The notes beneath the pieces are model-generated. The model searched no databases and was not told the DNA's origin. It was given only the letters and a program-made list of their open reading frames with translations. Of a stretch of DNA of 12,473 nucleotides, positions 7,574 to 12,473 are shown piece after piece (position 1 is the stretch's first letter; each line of letters begins with the position of its first letter). This stretch comes from Clostridia bacterium. Lineage in GTDB: Bacteria > Aerophobota > Aerophobia > Aerophobales > AE-B3A. The stretch is from assembly GCA_030610745.1 (NCBI GenBank), contig JAUWRC010000030.1, positions 1 through 12,473 of the forward strand, read 5' to 3'. The translations under genes were made by a program, and so were the position numbers.

Positions 7574-7673
7574 TTGTGCGATAAATTGCATCGCTACTTT
7601 GTTTGATAAATCAAACCGCTACTTTGTGCGATAAATTGCATCGCTACTGTAGCGGTCGGATTCATCCGACTAA
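7574..7673. repeat. Four hairpin repeat units, three tandem and one inverted
   Basis: Three exact 25-bp units are head to tail at 7574-7598, 7599-7623 and 7624-7648. The first and third are identical; the middle one differs in both stem arms together. A fourth, inverted unit (7649-7673) meets the third head to head. Stem arms are GTGCGAT/ATTGCAT, GTTTGAT/ATCAAAC and, in the inverted unit, GTCGGAT/ATCCGAC, followed by a CGCTACT-like tail. Two of these stem pairs are perfectly complementary although their sequences differ. The block fills the nadX-nadC gap, and its end overlaps the nadX stop codon (7670-7672). Confidence 0.9.
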
Positions 7674-8473
7674 GTTCCTATTTGCACTGCATCAGTTATT
7701 TTTCTTAAGGTAGCAATAGCTGATAAAGCAGCTAGATAGCTTGTCCTGGGATTAAAGGGAGAAGGAACATTTTCTACGCGAGTTTCCAGCTTCCCAAAAT
7801 TCCCCTTGACCACAATATGATGAATATTTCGTTTTAAAGAAGGGTCAACTATTATCCTTACTCTGGTTTTATCTATACCTATCCCGGCAAAACTTAAGAC
7901 CGCAGCTACATTTATGTTTTTAGGAAAAGCTTTTACCGCCTCTCTAGAGCTTCCTTCAAAAATAGTGGTTTTTCTTTTGATTTTTCTTAAATCAATCTTT
8001 TTTTCTTCAAGATAAGGAGCTCCTTCAAGTCCTGAAGGAGATTTATAAGTCTCTAAAGTCACCGAATCTATATGAGCTTCTGAGGCAGCTTTTATAGCAT
8101 CCAGGCCAGCAATTGCTCCAGAAGGGAAATAAATTCGACATCCCCTCTTCCTTGCCTCATCAAAAAGATCAAAATGGTCTATCATTCCCCCTATACTCAT
8201 AATCATAATATCTTTCTTTTTATTGATAGCCTTCTTTGCCAGCTCCCCCGCTACATCAGCAGAAGCAGCTTCTATTACTAAATCTGCTCTTTCTATGACT
8301 CCATCTATGGTAGCTAGAATGGGCATTTTCTCCAGGGAATGAATTAGTACATCCTCTTTTGCCTTATTTTTGTCACATATAGCTGCCAGCTCTAAACCGG
8401 GTATCTTTTTATCTACAGCTTTAGCAATTTCTGTACCAATAACTCCACACCCTACTAAGCCTACTTTTAACAT
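7670..8473 (-). CDS. nadX: L-aspartate dehydrogenase NadX
   Basis: It oxidises L-aspartate to iminoaspartate with NAD(P)+, feeding quinolinate synthase; it replaces the oxygen- or fumarate-dependent aspartate oxidase NadB. The 267 residues fit the family (Thermotoga TM1643 type). The N-terminal Rossmann fold has GLVGCGVIG (5-13). Other visible family segments are ADLVIEAAS, MSIGGM, PSGAIAGLDAIKAA, the NINVAA stretch and DPSLKRNIHHI, where the family's catalytic histidine lies. The ATG at 8473 has a strong AAGGTGGTG Shine-Dalgarno. It is first in the minus-strand transcript and close to nadC, which supports the NAD role. The TAG stop lies at the edge of the downstream hairpin repeats. Confidence 0.93.
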   Translation of the reverse strand: MLKVGLVGCGVIGTEIAKAVDKKIPGLELAAICDKNKAKEDVLIHSLEKMPILATIDGVIERADLVIEAASADVAGELAKKAINKKKDIMIMSIGGMIDHFDLFDEARKRGCRIYFPSGAIAGLDAIKAASEAHIDSVTLETYKSPSGLEGAPYLEEKKIDLRKIKRKTTIFEGSSREAVKAFPKNINVAAVLSFAGIGIDKTRVRIIVDPSLKRNIHHIVVKGNFGKLETRVENVPSPFNPRTSYLAALSAIATLRKITDAVQIGT

Positions 8474-8494
8474 AATTTCACCACCTTTGATAAC

Positions 8495-8591
8495 TATTCA
8501 GTAAGGTACATTCTATGTTGTCATTGCGACGTGGCAATCCCGATTCTGAGATTGCTTCGCTTGCAATAACAAACACGGAGTTTACTGAGTA
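8495..8591. repeat. Nested foldback element in the nadX leader (GTCATTGCGA type)
   Basis: Three nested inverted repeats share a centre. Outer arms are 8495-8504 and 8582-8591 (TCAGTAA/TTACTGA core). Middle arms are TTGTCATTGCGA (8518-8529) and TTGCAATAACAA (8561-8572), 10 of 12 paired. Inner arms are GCAATC (8534-8539) and GATTGC (8550-8555), perfectly paired. The middle and inner parts resemble the GTCATTGCGA...GCAATCTC foldback repeats scattered in many bacterial genomes (recalled, not searched). It lies within the predicted nadX 5' leader, between promoter and start codon. There is no room for a transposase. Confidence 0.75.
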
Positions 8592-8603
8592 TTTACGGAT
8601 CCC

Positions 8604-8634
8604 ATTATAATACATCAAATGAGGCAAATGTCAA
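8604..8634 (-). promoter_or_regulatory. Predicted sigma70-type promoter of the nadX operon
   Basis: On the minus strand a perfect TTGACA (complement of 8629-8634) precedes an AT-rich -10. The -10 can be read as TATTAT (8607-8612, 16-bp spacer) or TATAAT (8604-8609, 19-bp spacer). Transcription would start near 8598, leaving a leader of about 125 nt that contains the foldback element. No operator could be assigned. Confidence 0.7.
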
Positions 8635-8643
8635 AAATTCGGA

Positions 8644-8664
8644 GTTCGTTGTTCGTTGCTCGTC
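8644..8664. repeat. Short heptamer array
   Basis: Three in-phase heptamers, GTTCGTT, GTTCGTT and GCTCGTC, are of the same family as the array upstream of tyrS. They lie between the two divergent promoters, just upstream of the nadX -35 box. Confidence 0.7.
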
Positions 8665-8684
8665 TATCCTGAGTTGATATGCTC

Positions 8685-8710
8685 GGCTAAATAGCGTTAG
8701 CTACTTAGCC
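8685..8710. repeat. Inverted repeat upstream of the pilin promoter
   Basis: GGCTAAATAGC and GCTACTTAGCC form an 11-bp stem with one mismatch around a GTTA loop. It ends 13 bp before the -35 box of the predicted pilin promoter. It could be an operator or another mobile hairpin unit; the sequence does not decide. No T-run follows on either strand, which argues against a terminator. Confidence 0.65.
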
Positions 8711-8723
8711 AATCTCGTTCCCC

Positions 8724-8751
8724 TTGCTAGAACAACCTTAAATGCTATAAT
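8724..8751 (+). promoter_or_regulatory. Predicted extended -10 promoter of the pilin operon
   Basis: TTGCTA (8724-8729), a 16-bp spacer and a perfect TATAAT (8746-8751) preceded by TG at 8743-8744 form an extended -10 promoter. The predicted start near 8758 gives a leader of about 37 nt to the first pilin-type gene. Confidence 0.7.
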
Positions 8752-8794
8752 GTAACAAATTTATACTTTAGCGAATATTTAAAATAGAAAGAAA

Positions 8795-9280
8795 ATGCAA
8801 AAAATGTCCGATAAAAGTGGTTTTACTTTAGTTGAGGCTATAGTTACTGTATTTATTATTACTGTAGCTCTTTGGGGAACAGTCACTGGTCTTTTAAAAA
8901 TAAATTCCTGGGTGGAGGATATAGAAAATATAGCAATAGTGGATAAATATATAGCAGGAGAGATGGAAGAGATAAGAAGTACTGACTATGTTAGCATTTC
9001 TAAGGAGGAAGGGGAGGATATACCAGGAGTAATTGTAGGAGGGGCGACTATTACGATGTCCACAAAGATACTTAACGAACCTGAGGGACCTGATGAATCA
9101 CCTTCGGTATTTATTCAGGTAAAGGATGAATCCGGATCTATTACAATAGAAATAGAAAATACTAAGAAGATAGAAATATCCACCGACAATTTGACTTCTC
9201 ATGCTTCTCCTGGGAAAGGCATTACCAGAGCTATTACTTTTTATGTCTACAAGAAAGGGATAAACTACTGGCAACCATGA
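8795..9280 (+). CDS. Type IV prepilin-like protein, PilV/GspI type
   Basis: This is a probable minor pilin or pseudopilin of 161 residues. It has a short basic leader, a prepilin peptidase site G9-F10 in SGFTLVEA, the conserved glutamate at mature position 5 (E14), and a hydrophobic helix to about residue 35. The VEA form and the first place in the operon suggest PilV/GspI. The rest is a variable periplasmic or surface domain with no motif I recognise. The preceding Shine-Dalgarno is weak (AGAAAG); an in-frame ATG at 8804 is an alternative start. The stop TGA overlaps the next ATG (ATGA), so the two genes are translationally coupled. Confidence 0.88.
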   Translation: MQKMSDKSGFTLVEAIVTVFIITVALWGTVTGLLKINSWVEDIENIAIVDKYIAGEMEEIRSTDYVSISKEEGEDIPGVIVGGATITMSTKILNEPEGPDESPSVFIQVKDESGSITIEIENTKKIEISTDNLTSHASPGKGITRAITFYVYKKGINYWQP

Positions 9281-9876
9281 AAAAATCTCAAGGGTTCACC
9301 ATTATAGAGATATTAATAGCCTCTGCTGTTGGCCTTATTGTTCTGGGGGTTATTTATGCAGCTTATCAAGCTGGATGGAAGACATTTCAGTTTAATCAAA
9401 AAAGAATGGAAGTCATTAATAAACTGTGCCTGAGTATGGATAGAATAAAAAAAGAGGCTAGAGAGGGGAAGGAGTTTAAAAGCTATGGAGATTTTGAAGG
9501 TTATAATTTTCCTGATTTTGAGTCCATTCCTTCTGATCCACCACCATTGATTTTTACTACTAATGATCCAGGCACTGGCAATGCAATGGTTACAATTTTT
9601 TACATATCTAAGGAGGAAAGTGCTAAAGAGAATGTCATGGAGAATATTCTATATAAGAAGGTTTATGATACTTCCACTAAAGAGAAGATAGAGGATAGAG
9701 TTATTGCTCGCAAGGAAATCTCTAATCCTGAGTCTGATTCAGAATTTTTTCTCAATTTTGAAACTTTCCCATCCTCTGCTAACATTACATTAACTGCAAA
9801 ATGGACTTACAGAAACCAACCAGAAAAAAGTAAAAGTGTATCTTCTGTGATACATTTACGTAACTGGGAGAGATAA
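9277..9876 (+). CDS. Type IV prepilin-like protein, PilW/GspJ type
   Basis: This is a 199-residue minor pilin or pseudopilin. QGFTIIEILIAS gives the cleavage site G6-F7 and glutamate at mature position 5 (E11), followed by a hydrophobic helix to about residue 30. The AAYQAGWKTFQFNQKRMEV stretch after the helix and the place between a PilV-like and a PilX-like gene suggest PilW; GspJ is the type II secretion equivalent. The start overlaps the previous gene by 4 nt, and the stop TAA shares its last base with the next ATG (TAATG). The C-terminal domain is beta-rich and not diagnostic. Confidence 0.88.
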   Translation: MKKSQGFTIIEILIASAVGLIVLGVIYAAYQAGWKTFQFNQKRMEVINKLCLSMDRIKKEAREGKEFKSYGDFEGYNFPDFESIPSDPPPLIFTTNDPGTGNAMVTIFYISKEESAKENVMENILYKKVYDTSTKEKIEDRVIARKEISNPESDSEFFLNFETFPSSANITLTAKWTYRNQPEKSKSVSSVIHLRNWER

Positions 9877-10874
9877 TGAAAGAAGACAAAGGTTATATAA
9901 TGGTTTTGGCTTTGGTTATCGCTTCAGTTCTTCTTATTCTCTTATCAACAATAATGGGAGGAATTATTGTCCAAAGAAGGTTAGTAGATCGCTCATATTA
10001 TCGGGAAAGAGCCCTTGCTTTAGCTGAATCAGGTATAGATGCTGCTATTGCTTACCTCAATGAAAAAAATTTATTAGAATCCTATCCAAAAATATCAGGA
10101 GAAATACCAGAGATGGGAAGTTTTTCAGTAGAAGTAAATCCCTTAAATGGTGGGATAACTATCGAGTCTACTGGCTGCATCCCCTCTAAGAAAGGGGATA
10201 AGGACAAAGCCCGAAGAACAATTTGGGTAATTGCCAATCTAACAATGGAAGGCACAGTCTTTGAATATGCTATTGCTAGTGGTGAGAACATCACTATTGA
10301 GGGTGAGGAAACAATTGTTAATGGGGATATAATTGCAGCAGGTTCTATAGATATAGATAATCTTGATAATTTTGACGGAGAAAAAGAAGAAGATGTGGAA
10401 GGATTAGAATTTCCAGAATTTGATTCTAATTATTATAAAACTAATGCTAATATGGTAAAATCAGAAGACTGGGAGATTAAAGATGAAACTGATTACTCCA
10501 TAAATGGGATTATTTATGTTGAGGGAAATGTTAAGATTGAAGAATCTACTTTGGTAGGACCAGGTGTTATAGTAGCATAAGGAGAGATTAAAGTAGAGGC
10601 TGGACAGCTTGAATCTGTAGGATTAATTTCAATTTCTAGTGAAGAAGAAGCTATAAAGATAGAAGGCGATGGCACAAAAATATCTGGAATGCTTTGGGCA
10701 CCTAATGGAGGAGTGAAGATAGAGAATGAGGTAGTTTTTGAGGGTTCTATAGTTAGTGGCAAAGATGCTAAAGTAGAGGATGGACCGAGATTAACTCATT
10801 ATTTAGATTTTAGTTCTGAAGTTTATACCTACTTTAAAGGAAATTATTTAATAAGCCAGTGGATAGAAAAATAG
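9876..10874 (+). pseudogene. PilX-like pilus assembly protein interrupted by one in-frame TAA
   Basis: The N-terminus has a prepilin-like leader (KGYIMVLALVIAS, no Glu at +5), a transmembrane helix to about residue 30 and the PilX signature ALALAESGIDAAIAYL. The body repeats short beta units (NITIEGEETIVNGDIIAAGSI, VNGIIYVEGNV-like, GVKIENEVVFEGSIVSG), as in PilX proteins with bactofilin-like solenoids. Codon 235 is TAA (10578-10580), but the same frame continues for 97 more codons with the same repeat style, ending in SQWIEK and TAG at 10872-10874. One GAA-to-TAA change would explain it. Read as one gene it is 332 codons; as annotated by stop, the product is 234 residues and ends in VGPGVIVA. 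A TAAGGAG string at the stop looks like a Shine-Dalgarno, but the next in-frame ATG is 108 nt away. A sequencing error is possible. Confidence 0.8.
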
Positions 10875-10920
10875 AAAATTTTGAACTTAACTCTGCATTA
10901 TTATCCTACAGTAGAATCCT

Positions 10921-11187
10921 TTGAATCTTGCCATTTATGGCCTTGACAGCTGTAATTCGATAAGCATCAAAGAGAATACAAATTTTTATGGAGCTATATA
11001 TGCTAGAAATGCTTTTATAGAGATACTAGAGGGTGTAGCCATATATGGCTCAATTGTGGGGGAAACTCTTGATATTAAAGAATATGCATCTATCCACTAT
11101 GATGAGGCACTAAAAGACCCTGCTAAAAATCCTGATGCGCTCACCTATGATTACTATGTGATAAGGCAATGGAAAGAGATTCAGTAA
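10921..11187 (+). pseudogene. Orphan C-terminal fragment of a second PilX-type protein
   Basis: The 88-codon frame opens with a TTG at 10921 and has no visible Shine-Dalgarno; a TAG stands in frame at 10912. The product begins in the middle of a fold (NLAIYGLDSCNSISIKENT) and continues NFYGAIYARNAFIEI and GVAIYGSIVGETLDI, typical of the C-terminal domain of pilus assembly PilX proteins that lay out repeated beta units, ending HYDEAL and RQWKEIQ. It lacks the leader, helix and N-terminal half. It is in another frame than the preceding gene and has its own C-terminal ending, so it is more likely a remnant of a paralogue than a frameshifted tail. Expression as a small protein cannot be excluded. 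Confidence 0.65.
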
Positions 11188-11221
11188 ACTATGAACAATG
11201 AACTCCCAACTGCGAACTATA
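11187..11221. repeat. Five-unit heptamer array carrying a start codon
   Basis: AACTATG, AACAATG, AACTCCC, AACTGCG and AACTATA are in perfect phase. The first base is the last base of the preceding stop codon, and the first unit contains the ATG (11191) of the GspK-like gene. The family is the same as at 3330-3357, read on the other strand. Confidence 0.88.
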
Positions 11222-12473
11222 GAAAAGGAGAAAGCGGGCAGGCAGCATTAATTCTCATAGTCATACTTTTGGCCATCCTGAGTACTATAGGGATTAGTTT
11301 TCTTTACAGAATGCGCCTTGAACAAAGAGCAGCTTCTAACTATACGGATAGCGTTAAGGCATATTATTTAGCCGAGGCAGGGATAGAAAAAGCAATAGCA
11401 CAGCTGCGAAACGACACCAATGAATATGATGACCTCTATGAGAGTTGGGTCATTGGTTTTAAGGAAGAGCTGGGAGAGGGAAACTATAGCATCTATGAAG
11501 ACGTAGAAAATGAAGAAGGTAAGAATAGGATAGGAATATTTGATGAGGCAGCCAAAATTAATGTAAATATGGTGGGAGAAGGCTGCTATAATGATGGATG
11601 GACTCCTTATGAAATTAATCTGGGAACAATAAAAGCCCTCGATAAAGGAGTAAAAGCTATCATAGCCTATCGTTATGGCCCGGATGGAGCTCCCGGAGTC
11701 AAAGGGGTAGATGATGATGAAGATAACTCTATCCTTTCCTCTGATGGCATCGACAATGATGCAGATGGGACAGTAGATGAGGAAGACGAAGGCATAGATG
11801 AGCCGGATGAGTTTTGCCCCCATAACCCTTATGGAGATGACAATCCATTTGATACTCTCGAGGAAATAAGGCTCATTCCCGGTATAGGAGAAGCTACCTT
11901 TGAAAAGATAAAAAACTACCTTACTATTTATTCTTATGACAAAAATATAGATAAAGAGGGAAAATTAAGAATAAATATCAACAAGGCCTCCCCTTCTAAA
12001 ATCAGTCAGACTTTACAAGAGGTAGGAGTACTCCCTGATAAAGCGGATCAAATAGCAGTGAATATGGTTGATTTTCGGGATGAGGATGACTTTCCCACGG
12101 AATATCATGGAAAATATGGTATTGAAAAAACACCCTATATCAATGGAGTGATGCCTCATTTTACGAGCTCTATAACGGCAGCTGCAAAAGAATTCGCAAA
12201 AGGCGGAGTTAAGTTTTTGATGGATCAAGCAAAGAAAAAAATCATGAAAAAAATAAAGGAAAAAGTGTCAAAACTAGAGGGAGAAGTAAAAAGAGGTATC
12301 TCAACTAACGAAAAAGAGTTGGAAAAAGAAGTAGAAAGAATAAAAGAGAAGTATCAACCCCCAAACGAAGAAAAGGAAGAAAATAAAGGAATGACAAAAT
12401 TCTTTAGATTCTTAGGAGAAGAAATAGCATGGGCAGAGGAGGCAGAACCGCCAAAAAAACCAAAACCACCAAT
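11191..12473 (+). CDS. GspK/PilX-like minor pseudopilin (3' end cut by window edge)
   Basis: This is a probable tip-type minor pseudopilin of a type IV pilus or type II secretion machine; 427 codons are visible with no stop. After a hydrophilic leader, ESGQAALILIVILLAIL begins a membrane helix (about residues 17-36) without Glu at +5, as in GspK. YYLAEAGIEKAIAQL follows. An acidic segment at residues 174-207 with spaced Asp/Glu (DGIDNDADGTVDEE) suggests calcium binding. A helix-hairpin-helix (EEIRLIPGIG, about 224-233) and RININKAS (261-267) match the GspK SAM-like domain. From about 331 to the edge comes a Lys/Glu-rich tail of possible coiled coil, then a Pro/Lys stretch, which is unusual. 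The only in-frame ATG is at 11191, inside a heptamer array, with no good Shine-Dalgarno; residues 2-10 are repeat-encoded. Confidence 0.85.
   Translation, partial: MNNELPTANYRKGESGQAALILIVILLAILSTIGISFLYRMRLEQRAASNYTDSVKAYYLAEAGIEKAIAQLRNDTNEYDDLYESWVIGFKEELGEGNYSIYEDVENEEGKNRIGIFDEAAKINVNMVGEGCYNDGWTPYEINLGTIKALDKGVKAIIAYRYGPDGAPGVKGVDDDEDNSILSSDGIDNDADGTVDEEDEGIDEPDEFCPHNPYGDDNPFDTLEEIRLIPGIGEATFEKIKNYLTIYSYDKNIDKEGKLRININKASPSKISQTLQEVGVLPDKADQIAVNMVDFRDEDDFPTEYHGKYGIEKTPYINGVMPHFTSSITAAAKEFAKGGVKFLMDQAKKKIMKKIKEKVSKLEGEVKRGISTNEKELEKEVERIKEKYQPPNEEKEENKGMTKFFRFLGEEIAWAEEAEPPKKPKPP

Noticed and set aside
7574..7673. Possible CRISPR array from 25-bp tandem units
   Set aside because: The units are directly adjacent with no unique spacers, vary in the stem, and one is inverted; no cas gene is present.
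8495..8591. Insertion sequence in the nadX leader
   Set aside because: The foldback is under 100 bp and has no transposase frame; it can only be a non-autonomous or structural repeat.
10578..10580. Recoding of the in-frame stop in pilX
   Set aside because: The codon is TAA, which is not used for selenocysteine or pyrrolysine, and TAA ends other genes here normally.
11368..11823. A minus-strand open frame of 151 codons
   Set aside because: It is the shadow of the GspK-like gene; its Ile/Tyr-rich product reflects the complement of Asp/Glu codons.

Overview
This looks like a chromosomal segment from an uncultivated bacterium with moderately low GC. Bacterial origin follows from the NAD+-dependent DNA ligase, bacterial-type TyrRS, MiaA/MiaB and type IV pilin/type II secretion pseudopilin genes. 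The repeat style (heptanucleotide arrays, small hairpin units, a GTCATTGCGA-type foldback) resembles what I remember from candidate phyla such as Omnitrophota or Aerophobota. That placement is a low-confidence impression and not a result.

Left block (1-8473, minus strand). Seven co-directional genes read, in transcription order, nadX (L-aspartate dehydrogenase), nadC (quinolinate phosphoribosyltransferase), a PHP-domain phosphoesterase, miaB, miaA, tyrS and ligA (cut by the window edge). A strong sigma70-type promoter lies upstream of nadX at 8604-8634. nadC to PHP is separated by 3 nt, and miaB/miaA overlap by an ATGA. The block joins oxygen-independent NAD synthesis, an NAD-consuming ligase, and charging plus A37 modification of tRNAs that read UNN codons, a group that includes tRNA-Tyr.

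Divergent intergenic region (8474-8794). It holds two outward promoters, a nested foldback of about 97 bp in the nadX leader, a short heptamer array and a separate hairpin.

Right block (8795-12473, plus strand). A pilin-type operon starts with PilV-like and PilW-like genes joined by an ATGA overlap. A PilX-like gene with a repetitive beta-rich body follows, interrupted by one in-frame TAA. Next come an orphan C-terminal fragment of a second PilX-type protein and a GspK/PilX-like subunit with an acidic Asp/Glu segment and a charged C-terminal tail, cut by the right edge.

The most unusual content is the repeats. First, tandem arrays with a strict 7-bp period and locus-specific consensus occur at 1944-2069, 3330-3399, 5322-5354, 8644-8664 and 11187-11221. 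Second, a hairpin unit of about 25 bp (a stem around AT-AR-AT with a CGCTACT-like tail) occurs at 2085-2107, 5294-5317 and four times at 7574-7673. These repeats touch genes directly. One composite sits in frame inside miaB and adds roughly 45 residues between its domains. One array encodes the last residues and stop of miaA. One array supplies the start codon and N-terminus of the GspK-like gene. Hairpin units abut the stop codons of tyrS and nadX.
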